This document shows, piece after piece, positions 44,895-53,551 of a stretch of 64,000 nt of DNA. The notes below the pieces were generated by a model that searched no databases, had not been told where the DNA came from, and saw only the letters and a program-made list of their open reading frames with translations. This stretch comes from Pseudomonadota bacterium (GTDB lineage Bacteria; Pseudomonadota; Gammaproteobacteria; Steroidobacterales; Steroidobacteraceae): the NCBI GenBank assembly GCA_016713725.1, contig JADJOO010000036.1:103238-167237 (forward strand). Reading direction: 5' to 3'. Every line of letters begins with the position of its first letter. Positions within the stretch are counted from its first letter, which is position 1. Both the position numbers and the translations under genes were made by a program.

Positions 44895-46181
44895 ATGAGT
44901 GAAACCCTGCAGGCCGTCCGCGGCATGAACGACGTGCTGCCCGACCAGACGGCGGCGTGGCAGCTGCTCGAACGCGCGGCCCGCGATATCTTCGCGCAGT
45001 ACGGCTACCGTGAAATCCGGCTGCCGCTGCTCGAGCGCACCGAACTCTTCAAGCGCTCGATCGGTGAACTCACCGACATCGTCGACAAGGAGATGTACAC
45101 GTTCCGGGACCGTGGCGACGATTCGCTCACGCTGCGGCCCGAAGCGACCGCGGGCATCGTCCGCGCCTGCATATCGAACGGCCTGCTGCACAACCAGCGC
45201 CAGAAGGTCTGGTTGATGGGCCCGATGTTCCGCTACGAGCGGCCACAGAAAGGCCGGTATCGCCAGTTCCACCAGATCGACGTCGAGGCCCTCGGCTACC
45301 CTGGCCCGGACGTCGATGTCGAGCTCATCCTGATGACGGCCCGCCTGTGGCGCGTGCTCGGTCTGCGCGGACTCAAGCTGCACCTCAATTCACTCGGCAC
45401 GCCGGCGTCACGTGTCGTCTATCGCGCGACGCTGGTCGAGTATTTCCGGGCGCATGCGGCCGTGCTCGACGCCGACAGCACGCGCCGCCTCGAGCGCAAT
45501 CCGCTGCGCATCCTCGACAGCAAGAATCCGGCGATGGTCGCGGTCATCGCGGGTGCCCCGTTGATCACCGATCACCTCGACCCGGAGTCGGCAGAGCATT
45601 TCGCGACCCTCTGTTCACACCTCACCGGGGCTGGCATCGAATACGTCGTCAACCCGCGTCTGGTCCGCGGGCTCGACTACTATTCGCGCACGGTGTTCGA
45701 GTGGGTAACCACCGACCTTGGCTCGCAGGACGCGGTCTGTTCGGGCGGTCGTTACGACGGCCTGGTCGCACAGCTTGGCGGCGAAGCCGTGCCGGCGACC
45801 GGCTGGGCCCTGGGCGAGGAGCGTATCGTCGAGCTGATGCGACTGCAGGGTCTCGTGCAGGACGCAGGCAGCCCGGACGTTTACCTGGTGCTGGCCGGCC
45901 CGGCGGCGGAAGCGGCGGGGCTCGGGCTCGCGGAGCGCATTCGTGACGGCGCGCCAGGCCTGCGCGTGGAAACGAACTGCGGCGGCGGCAGCTTCAAGTC
46001 GCAGCTGAAGCGCGCGGACAAGAGCGGCGCCCGCATGGCAGTCATCGTCGGCGACGACGAGGCGTCGCGCCGGGTCGCCGCAGTCAAGGCACTGCGCGGC
46101 CAGGCAGCGGCGCAGCGCGAAGTTTCATTCGATGAGCTTGCAGCGGAACTCGGCCGGGAAATGCAGGCGCAGCCGGTCTAA
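44895..46181 (+). CDS. hisS: Histidyl-tRNA synthetase
   Basis: Class II aminoacyl-tRNA synthetase charging tRNA-His. It has 428 residues from the ATG at 44895; the longer frame overlaps rodZ. Motif 1 region DVLPDQTAAWQLLERAARDI, motif 2 PMFRYERPQKGRYRQFHQID, histidine-specific loop LVRGLDYYSRTVFEWV, motif 3 ATGWALGEERIVELM, and the anticodon-binding domain ending in DELAAELGREMQAQ are all present. It sits in the conserved run rodZ-hisS-yfgM-bamB-der. Confidence 0.97.
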   Translation: MSETLQAVRGMNDVLPDQTAAWQLLERAARDIFAQYGYREIRLPLLERTELFKRSIGELTDIVDKEMYTFRDRGDDSLTLRPEATAGIVRACISNGLLHNQRQKVWLMGPMFRYERPQKGRYRQFHQIDVEALGYPGPDVDVELILMTARLWRVLGLRGLKLHLNSLGTPASRVVYRATLVEYFRAHAAVLDADSTRRLERNPLRILDSKNPAMVAVIAGAPLITDHLDPESAEHFATLCSHLTGAGIEYVVNPRLVRGLDYYSRTVFEWVTTDLGSQDAVCSGGRYDGLVAQLGGEAVPATGWALGEERIVELMRLQGLVQDAGSPDVYLVLAGPAAEAAGLGLAERIRDGAPGLRVETNCGGGSFKSQLKRADKSGARMAVIVGDDEASRRVAAVKALRGQAAAQREVSFDELAAELGREMQAQPV

Positions 46182-46216
46182 TCACAGCGAGTCGTTCCGT
46201 CGGGACGGCAGATGGA

Positions 46217-46932
46217 GTGGGTGAAGTGGAAGACCTCTCAGACAACGAACGCGAAGAACAACTGCGGCGCTTCTGGGCCGAGAACTGGCTCTGGATCGTG
46301 GGCGGCATCGCCCTCGGCCTCGGTGGCCTGGCGGGCTGGCAGTACTGGCAGAAGTCGAAGCTCAATGCGTCCGAGCAGGACGAGGCGTCCTACGTCGCCG
46401 TGCTCGAATCGCTCAGCAGGAACGACAAGGATGCGGCCGCGAAAAGGGCGGGCGACCTGCGGGGCCTGCACCCGAAGTCGCCGTACGCCGACCATGCCGA
46501 CCTGGCGCTCGCGCGCTTTGCGGTGGATACACGCGACCTCGATGAGGCCGCGAAGCGGCTGCGCACGGTGGCAGAGTCCTCGCGTGATCCCGAGCTGCGC
46601 CTGATCGCACAATCACGCCTTGCCCGGGTGCTCTCCGAGCAGGGCAAGCACGACGACGCGCTCAAGTTGCTCGACGTCACGAACGCCGGTTCCTTCACGC
46701 CGATCTTCCACGAGATCCGCGGCGACGTGCTCGCGGCCAAGGGCGACGTCGCCGGTGCGCCCAGGCCTACGATGCCGCGCTCGCCGCGACGACCTCGGTC
46801 CAGGCGCAGGCGTTCGATCGCGAATTCGTGGAGTTGAAGCGCGATGCGCTGCCCGCGACGGGTGCTGTCGCTGCACCGGCTGCGGTGCCGAAGCCGGCCG
46901 CGGTTGCCCCGGTGGCAGGCGACAAGCCATGA
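46217..46932 (+). CDS. yfgM: YfgM-type periplasmic chaperone-linked TPR protein, frameshifted
   Basis: Inner-membrane protein that works with PpiD at the Sec translocon. The N-terminus EEQLRRFWAENWLWIVGGIA gives the single membrane anchor. TPR-like repeats (ADLALARFAVDTRDLDEAAK, SRLARVLSEQGKHDDALKLL) follow. After GDVAGA the frame breaks at about 46758-46762 (one base missing). The neighbouring frame restores QAYDAALAATTSVQAQAFDR and a stop at 46930-46932 that overlaps the bamB start (ATGA). Repaired length is about 238 residues. It starts 35 bases after hisS, as in most gammaproteobacteria. Confidence 0.88.
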
Positions 46933-48098
46933 CACGCCGGCGTCCATCACTGGTCGCGGCCGCCTGCGTGGCGGGCCTGCTGGTCCTGGTCGCCGGGTGC
47001 GACAAGGACAAGGGCGTGGAACCGCCCGCCGAACTGGTGGACCTGAAGCCGACGCTCGCGGTCCAGAAGTTGTGGGACACGGGCGTTGGCGGCGGCGGTG
47101 AAAAACTGCGGCTCGCGCTCGGCCTCGCGCTCGATCGCGGCGTCCTTTACACGGCGTCACGCGACGGTGAAGTGATCGCGCTCGATCCGGCCACGGGTCG
47201 GGCGAAGTGGACGCAGGATACGAAGGCCGACCTGGCCGCGGGTCCGGGCGTCGGCGCCAGCATCGTGGCAGTCGGCACGAGCGACGGCAAGGTGATTGCG
47301 CTCGACGTCGCGTCCGGCAAGGTCCTGTGGAAGGTGTCGGTCAGCAGCGAGGTGCTCGCCGCTCCGCTCGTCACGGGAGATCGCGTGATCGTGCGGTCGG
47401 TCGACGGCCGCGTGCACGCGCTCGATGCGCTGACAGGCAAATCGCAGTGGACCGGTGAGGAGCCGGTGCCGAAGCTGTCGTTGCGCGGCACGGCATCGCC
47501 CGTCCTCGCCAAGGACAACATCGTCGCTGGATTCGATTCGGGCAAGGTCGTCGCGTTTACGCTCGCCTCGGGCGATATCGTCTGGCAGGCGCAGGTCACG
47601 ACGCCGGGAGGTCGCTCGGAACTCGCCCGTCTCGCCGACGTCGACAGTGCCGTGCAGGTCGACGGCAACGACGGCTTCGCCACGGGCTACCAGGGCCGCG
47701 TCGTCATGCTGGCACTCGACTCCGGCCAGGTCTGGTGGAGCCGCGACCTTTCCAGCTACCGCGCACCCGCGCTCGATGACACGCAACTTTACGTCGCCAC
47801 GTCGGACGGCAGCGTCGTTGCGCTGCGTCGTCGCGACGGCGCGGTGGTCTGGCAGCAGGACGGTCTCAAGCGCCGAGGCCTGAGCGCGCCCGCCGTCGTC
47901 GGCAACGCGGTGATCGTCGGCGACTTCGACGGCTACCTGCACTGGCTCGACCGCGATTCGGGCAAGTTCATCGCCCGCGAGCGTCCGGGCGGGGAGCGCA
48001 TCAGCATGGCTCCGGTCACGGACGGCGATCGCGCCTTCGTGATCGACGACGGCGGCCGCGTCGTCGCCTATCGCAGCGGCGCGCCCGCGGGTCGTTGA
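46929..48098 (+). CDS. bamB: Outer membrane protein assembly lipoprotein BamB
   Basis: Eight-bladed beta-propeller lipoprotein of the BAM complex that inserts beta-barrel proteins. It has 389 residues. The signal peptide ends in a lipobox LVLVAGC with Cys24 as the acylated residue. PQQ-like blades recur as VIALDPATGRAKW, VIALDVASGKVLWKV, VHALDALTGKSQW, VAFTLASGDIVWQA, VMLALDSGQVWWSRDL and VVALRRRDGAVVW. Starts inside the yfgM stop (ATGA) and ends one base before der. Confidence 0.95.
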   Translation: MTRRRPSLVAAACVAGLLVLVAGCDKDKGVEPPAELVDLKPTLAVQKLWDTGVGGGGEKLRLALGLALDRGVLYTASRDGEVIALDPATGRAKWTQDTKADLAAGPGVGASIVAVGTSDGKVIALDVASGKVLWKVSVSSEVLAAPLVTGDRVIVRSVDGRVHALDALTGKSQWTGEEPVPKLSLRGTASPVLAKDNIVAGFDSGKVVAFTLASGDIVWQAQVTTPGGRSELARLADVDSAVQVDGNDGFATGYQGRVVMLALDSGQVWWSRDLSSYRAPALDDTQLYVATSDGSVVALRRRDGAVVWQQDGLKRRGLSAPAVVGNAVIVGDFDGYLHWLDRDSGKFIARERPGGERISMAPVTDGDRAFVIDDGGRVVAYRSGAPAGR

Positions 48099-48099
48099 T

Positions 48100-49519
48100 G
48101 TGCTGCCAGTCGTCGCCCTGGTCGGGCGTCCAAACGTCGGCAAGTCGACGCTCTTCAACGCGCTGACGCGCACACGCGACGCGCTCGTCGCCGACGTGCC
48201 GGGGCTGACCCGCGACCGCAAGTACGGCTACGCCCGCCACGAAGGCCGCTCGTGCGTCGTGATCGACACCGGCGGCCTCGTCGAGTCCATCGTCGGCGGC
48301 ATCGAGCGGCTGATGGCCGAGCAGACGCTGAAGGCGGTCGAGGAAGCAGACCGCGTGCTCTTCGTGGTCGATTCCCGCCAGGGCTGCACGCCGCAGGACC
48401 TGCACGTCGCCGACCTGCTGCGCCGCAGCGGCAAGCCGGTCATGGTCGTCGCCAACAAGGCCGAAGGCCTCGACGACGACATGGCGCAGGCCGAGTTTCA
48501 TCGCTTCGGCTTCGGCGAGCCGATCGCCATTTCTTCCGCGCACAAGCAGGGCCTCGACGCGCTCATCGAGCGCGCGCTCGAGGGCCTCGAAGGCGCGCTC
48601 GATGCACCCGACGTGCTGGGTTACACCGCAGGCACGATCCGGGTTGCCGTGGTCGGTCGCCCGAACGTCGGCAAGTCGACGCTGATCAACCGGCTGCTCG
48701 GCGAGGAGCGGTTGATCGCATTCGACCAGCCCGGCACCACGCGCGACACGGTCGAAGTCCCGTTCGAGCGCGACGGGCTGCCGTACGTGCTGATCGACAC
48801 CGCGGGCGTGCGGCGCAAGGCGAAGGTCAACGAGACCGTCGAGAAGTTCAGCGTCGTCAAGACGCTGCAGGCCATCGATCGCGCGAATGTCGTGATTGGC
48901 GTCCTCGACGCGCACGACACCGTGGCCGAACAGGACGCGAGCCTGATGGGTCTCGTCGCCGAGCAGGGCAGGGCGCTCGTGCTCGCGATCAACAAGTGGG
49001 ATGGCATCCCGCAGGATCAGCGCGACACGATTCGCGACGGGCTCGACCTGCGCTTCGACTTCCTGCGCTTTGCCTACGTGCACTTCATCTCCCGCGCGCC
49101 ATGGCACCGGCGTCGGCGAAATGATGGAGTCCGTCCTCAAGGCCTACCGCGCGGCCATGAAGGAGTTGCCGACCAAGGACCTGACGCGGGCCCTCGAGCA
49201 GGCGATCACGATCCACCAGCCGCCGCTGGTGCGCGGCCGGCGCATCAAGCTGCGCTATGCTCACCAGGGCGGTCGCAATCCACCGGTCGTGGTCATTCAC
49301 GGCAACCAGACCCAGCACGTGCCCGACGCCTACCGCCGGTTCCTCGAGAACCATTTCCGGGAGACCTTCCGGCTGAAGGGCACACCGATGCGGGTCGAGT
49401 TCCGGACCGACGAAAACCCATTCAAGGGCCGGCGCAACGAGTTGACCCCACGCCAGGTACGGAGCAAGAAGCGCCTGATTTCACGTTCCAGGGGCGGCAA
49501 GAAGGTCGGTAAGCGCTGA
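48100..49519 (+). CDS. der: Ribosome-assembly GTPase Der (EngA), frameshifted
   Basis: Tandem GTPase needed for 50S subunit maturation. Two G domains: GRPNVGKSTLFNALTRTRDA with DTGG and NKAE in the first, GRPNVGKSTLINRLLGEERL with DTAG and NKWD in the second. The CCC at 49091-49093 appears to have one base too many. Removing it joins FAYVHFISARHGTGVGEMME to the KH-like domain (RRIKLRYAHQGGRNPPVVVI, ENPFKGRRNELTPRQVRSKK) ending at 49519, about 472 residues. Start is GTG or TTG-like at 48100, one base after bamB; this start is weaker than usual but LPVVALVGRPNVGKST fits the family. Confidence 0.92.
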
Positions 49520-49618
49520 CCGGCCCCGGCGATGGTGCCCAGGGGACTGATAACTGCCGGTTCTGACCGGCTATCCTCTCAAGCTAGTGGCCCGACGGGC
49601 CCGGTCTAGACTGGACTC

Positions 49619-50788
49619 ATGCTCATGGCCGTCGCCAGAACCTCGCCAACTGCCGCCCACGACCTGCCGGCCACCCGGCTGGCCCTGCTGGACGAGCCGT
49701 TGCGCCTGTATCGGGGGGGTGTGATCGAACACCCGGTCATTGCCTATGAGGCCCTGGGCACGCTGAACGCTGCGCGGGACAACACGCTGCTGCTGTTCAC
49801 CGGGCTTTCGCCTTCCGCGCACGCGGCTTCCTCGCCGGCAGACCCGAAGCCGGGCTGGTGGGAATCGATGATCGGCGCCGGCAAGCCGATCGACACCGAC
49901 CGGTTCTATGTGCTCTGCATCAACTCGATCGGCAGTCCCTACGGCTCATCGAGCCCGACCTCGATCGACCCGCGCACGGGTCGGCCGTTCGGCATCGCAT
50001 TCCCGGAAGTCTCTCTCGAGGACGTTGCTCGCGGCGGCTACGAGGTGTTGCGCCAGCTCGGCATCCGAACCGTGGCCTGCGCCGCCGGTCCCTCGATGGG
50101 CGGCATGACCGTCCTCGCCTTCGCTGCCCAGTTTCCAGGCGTGGCGCGCAACATCATGTCTATTTCCGGCGCGACGGCAGCCAATCCGTTCGCCATTTCG
50201 CTGCGCTCGCTGCAGCGTGAAATCGTGCGCAACGATCCGGCCTGGCGCGGCGGCAACTATGAGCGCGGTCGCGGCCCGCGGGGCGGCATGCGCATGGCGC
50301 GCAAGCTCGGCACGATCACGTACCGCTCGCACGAGGAATGGGACCAGCGTTTCGGCCGTCGGCGCGTGCCGGAAACCACGGGCCAGCCTGGCGACTTCCG
50401 TGCGCAGTTCGAAGTCGAATCGTACCTGGAGCACCAGGGTCAGCGGTTCGCCGATGTCTTTGACGCCAACTGCTATCTCTATCTCTCCCGCGCCATGGAT
50501 CAGTTCGACCTCGCCGAACACGGCGCCGGCTCGCTCGATGCGGCCTTTGCGAAGTTCAGTGGCGTGCAGCGGACGCTGGTGCTCGGCGCGCAGACGGACA
50601 TGCTCTACACGATCGACCAGCAAACGCTGATTGCCGAGCATCTGCGCAAGGCGGGTGTCGACGTTGAATTCCACGCGTTCCCGTCGCCGCAGGGTCACGA
50701 CGCGTTCCTGGTGGACAACGCGCGTTTCGAGCCGGCGATCGCCAACTTTCTAGCGAAAGTCGGCGAGGGGTTAGGGGTTAGGGGATAG
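49619..50788 (+). CDS. metX: MetX-type homoserine/serine O-acyltransferase
   Basis: Alpha/beta-hydrolase acyltransferase that activates homoserine (or serine, in a known subgroup) for methionine or cysteine synthesis. It has 389 residues. The nucleophile is Ser159 in CAAGPSMGGMTVLAFA, the acid is in LGAQTDMLYTID and the histidine in SPQGHDAFLVD. The GPSMGGM elbow and the segment RGPRGGMRMARKLGTITYRS are closer to members that use succinyl-CoA than to classical acetyltransferases, so the substrate is open. The final codons (EGLGVRG) and the stop are translated from a GGGGTTA-type repeat, so the gene end was captured by that element. It starts 99 bases after der. Confidence 0.9.
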   Translation: MLMAVARTSPTAAHDLPATRLALLDEPLRLYRGGVIEHPVIAYEALGTLNAARDNTLLLFTGLSPSAHAASSPADPKPGWWESMIGAGKPIDTDRFYVLCINSIGSPYGSSSPTSIDPRTGRPFGIAFPEVSLEDVARGGYEVLRQLGIRTVACAAGPSMGGMTVLAFAAQFPGVARNIMSISGATAANPFAISLRSLQREIVRNDPAWRGGNYERGRGPRGGMRMARKLGTITYRSHEEWDQRFGRRRVPETTGQPGDFRAQFEVESYLEHQGQRFADVFDANCYLYLSRAMDQFDLAEHGAGSLDAAFAKFSGVQRTLVLGAQTDMLYTIDQQTLIAEHLRKAGVDVEFHAFPSPQGHDAFLVDNARFEPAIANFLAKVGEGLGVRG

Positions 50789-50877
50789 GGGATAGTCGGA
50801 GGTTGGGTAGCCACCTCCGGGAATTCTCTTCGTCGCCAACGGCGACCTCCGACTAACCCCTAACCCCTATCCCCTAG
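50767..50877. repeat. GGGGTTAGGGGATA inverted-arm repeat, copy B
   Basis: Left arm 50767-50799 (GGGGTTA and GGGGATA units ending GATAGTCGGAGG) and right arm 50846-50877 (CCTCCGACTAACCCC and CCCCTAT units) are complementary. The 46-base centre differs from that of copy A at 26421. It fills the whole gap between the convergent metX and M23 peptidase genes and supplies the metX stop codon. Confidence 0.85.
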
Positions 50878-51803
50878 TCACTTCTCCAGCAGCAGCGCCG
50901 GATCCACCATCGCCCGGTTTACGCTCACGCCCCAGTGCAGGTGCGGGCCCGTCACCCTACCAGTCGCCCCGACCAGTCCCAGCACGTCGCCTTCCTTCAC
51001 CACGTCACCCGACGTCACGTCGATCCGGCTCAGGTGGCAATACATCGTGAGCACGCCCTGGCCGTGGTCGACGAACACGGTGTTGCCGTTGAAGAAGAAA
51101 TCCCCGGTTTCCACGACGCGGCCAGCCGCCGGATTGCGGATCGGGGTGCCGGTCGGCGCGGCGATGTCCATGCCGCTGTGCGGCTTGCGCGGCAAACCGT
51201 TGAAAACGCGTCGCTTGCCGTACGAATCCGAACGTTCTCCTGGCACCGGTACGGTCCAGCGCCAGGTCGGTGACCGGCTCTCGGTGTAGGTGGCCAAAGC
51301 GCGTTCAGTACGCTCGGTCTCGGCGTCGATGCGCTTGAGGTCCTCGGGCAGTGGGTCGGCCTTGCGTGCTTCGACCGTCAGGTTCTGGGTGGCGTACGCC
51401 TTGGGCTCGACGTTGAACGCGATCTCGCGATCCCTGTCGCTCGCCGACGGTGTCACGAGCTTGACCACCTGCCGGCCGGGCTCTGTCGCGAGCGGAATAC
51501 CGACAATTGCCTTCCAGCCGTCCGGGGTGCGAACGATCGGCGCGCGGTACTCGCCGAAATAAACGGCGCCAGGCGAATCGGTGCTCGTGCCGAGGTCGAG
51601 GATCGCGATCCCGCCGGGCACGCGCGTGTCGCGCGGCAGCAAGACGTCGTCTGCAGCGCGCGCGTAGCGGCGAAGCCGAGGCACATCGCCACGACCAGCG
51701 GCGGATCAAGCACGCGGCCATGCCCGCCCGACCGAATCCCAAGCGTGAAACCCGTCGCGCTGTGGCGGTCCAGGCGCGCGAATGCGACTCGTCTGTTCGT
51801 CAT
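50878..51803 (-). CDS. Exported M23-family peptidoglycan endopeptidase, frameshifted
   Basis: LytM-type zinc endopeptidase or an EnvC-like activator. Zinc ligands are intact: KPHSGMDIAAPTGTP and the distal GPHLHWGV, with FVDHGQGVLTMYCHLSRID between. The N-terminal half is a beta-rich domain (IVGIPLATEPGRQVVKLV). The signal sequence lies in another frame (LDPPLVVAMCLGFAATRA), joining AADDVLLPRDTRVPGGIAIL when one base is added near 51656-51660. The start ATG at 51803 overlaps the repaired xseA stop as ATGA, which supports it. About 308 residues. Convergent with metX across a repeat. Confidence 0.82.
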
Positions 51804-53232
51804 TGCCCTGGCTTCGCTTTCTTTTCGCGGTGCGGCTGCGAGCCTGGTCGCCGGTTGCGAACACGTCCGTGACCGTCGCACGAACGGAACCACGAGCCAC
51901 GCGTGCTTCGATCTGTGCACCCGGTGCGAGCGTCGACGCGTCGGTGACGACGTGCGCGCCGGCATCCGTGACGATCGCGTAGCCGCGCTCCAGTGTTGCC
52001 AGCGGGCTGACGGCATTGAGCGTGCGCAGGGAGCGCTCAAACCGTTCACGCGCAACCTGCAGTCGTCGCTGTATTGCAGCCGGGAGGCGGCGCTGTGCGA
52101 CGTCCAGCCGTTGCTGCAGCGGCACTAGACGACGCGCCGGACTGCTGCGACGGAGGAGCGCATCCGCATTCGACAGGCGGACGCGAGCGCGTTCGAGCCG
52201 GGCACGGGTCGCGCGCTGCATGCGCTGATCGAGTTCGTCGAGGCGCTGCGCATGCTGCTGCAGTCGTGCGCGCGGCGACAGCTGGTTGAGTGACCGTTCC
52301 CATTGCTGCAGCGTCTGTCGCAGCGACGACAACTTGCGGCGCAGGCCCTGGGTCAGGTTGCGCTCGAGCGCACCGAGTGTGCGCAGGTATTCCGCGCTGT
52401 CCGGCACGCTGCGTTCCGCCGCGCCGGAGGGCGTCGGTGCGCGCTCATCCGCGACGAAGTCCGCGATCGTGACGTCGGTCTCGTGGCCCACGCCGCTGAT
52501 GATCGGAATACCGCAGGCGTGGATCGCGCGCGCCACGGATTCCTCGTTGAATGCCATCAGGTCCTCGAGCGAACCGCCGCCCCGGGCCAGGATCAGCACG
52601 TCGCACTCGTTGCGTGCAGCGGCGAGTTGCAGCGCCTGCACGATCTCGCGCGGTGCCGCCTCACCCTGCACCGCAACGGGATAGACCAGGACCGGCACGG
52701 CTGGGAAGCGGCGCTGCAGAACGTGCAGGATGTCGCGCAGTGCTGCGCCGGTCGGCGACGTGATCACGCCGATGCGTCGAGGCAGGGTGGGCAGCGGCTT
52801 CTTCCGTGCGGATTCGAACAGGCCCTCGGCCAGCAGCTTGCGTTTGAGTTCTTCGAACCGGCGACGCAGGGCGCCTTCGCCCGCCTCCTCGAGGTGATCG
52901 ATGACGACCTGGAACTCGCCACGGGCCTCGTAGAGGCTGACGCGACCTCGTGCGAGTACCCTGGCGCCGTCCTTGACCGGGAAACGCACCAGCATGCTGC
53001 GGTTGCGGAACATCGCGCAGCGAACCTGTGCCGATTCGTCCTTCAGCGAGAAGTACCAGTGGCCTGAGGCGGGGCGCGCCAGGTTCGAGATCTCGCCTTC
53101 GAGCCAGACTGAGCCCAGTCCGCGCTCGAGCAGCATCCGCGCCTGCGCGTTCAGCTGGGAGATCGTGAAAATTTCGCGCGCCGGTGCCGCCGGCGGGGGC
53201 GCTGCGTCGTCGTCGAACCAGGAATCGGCCAT
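51800..53232 (-). CDS. xseA: Exodeoxyribonuclease VII large subunit, frameshifted at the end
   Basis: Large subunit of the single-strand-specific nuclease ExoVII. The OB domain starts FTISQLNAQARMLLERGLGS with GEISNLARPASGHWYFSLKD. The catalytic domain contains RRIGVITSPTGAALRDILHV, LILARGGGSLEDLMAFNEE and GIPIISGVGHETDVTIADFV. A long coiled coil (ARLQQHAQRLDELDQRMQRA) follows, ending in LERGYAIVTDAGAHVV. An indel in the T-rich stretch 51818-51826 would give a short lysine-rich end and a stop at 51800-51802 overlapping the M23 start; uncorrected it runs to 51706. The small subunit xseB is not in view. Confidence 0.93.
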
Positions 53233-53329
53233 CGGTGAATCTTACCGGTCGGGCGCTCGTGGCAGAACGAAGGGTGCGCGGCAAGTCGGTTCGCGGCCTG
53301 GAGCGGTGGATACCGGCACCGAGGGCGCC

Positions 53330-53438
53330 GGACTCCCGGATCACGGGCCGGGGCCGTCCGCCGCATGGCCGCGGCGGCCGGAGCCCCCAGGGAAGGGTTT
53401 ACGGCGTCCCCGGCCGCGACCCGGAAGCCCGGAGCTCC
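53330..53438. repeat. Core-plus-arms palindromic element, copy 3
   Basis: The core at about 53354-53407 contains CCGTCCGCCGCATGGCCG and AAGGGTTTACGGCGTCCC, matching copies 1 and 2. Its arms (53330-53353 and 53408-53438) pair imperfectly with each other but not with those of the other copies. It lies upstream of the guaB promoter, between the divergent xseA and guaB genes. Confidence 0.75.
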
Positions 53439-53491
53439 GATGCCCGCACCAGTGACGGCCATGGCCGGCGAGCGACGGGCGCACCTCGCGT

Positions 53492-53521
53492 TTTACGCAA
53501 CGCGCCCCGAGCGGGTACAAT
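53492..53521 (+). promoter_or_regulatory. Candidate guaBA promoter
   Basis: TTTACG (53492-53497) and TACAAT (53516-53521), 18 bases apart, form a reasonable sigma70 promoter about 30 bases before the guaB ATG. It is the only AT-rich patch in the interval and follows the third palindromic element. Confidence 0.4.
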
Positions 53522-53551
53522 GCCGCGCTTCCTTTCGCTCCGGGTCGCCCA

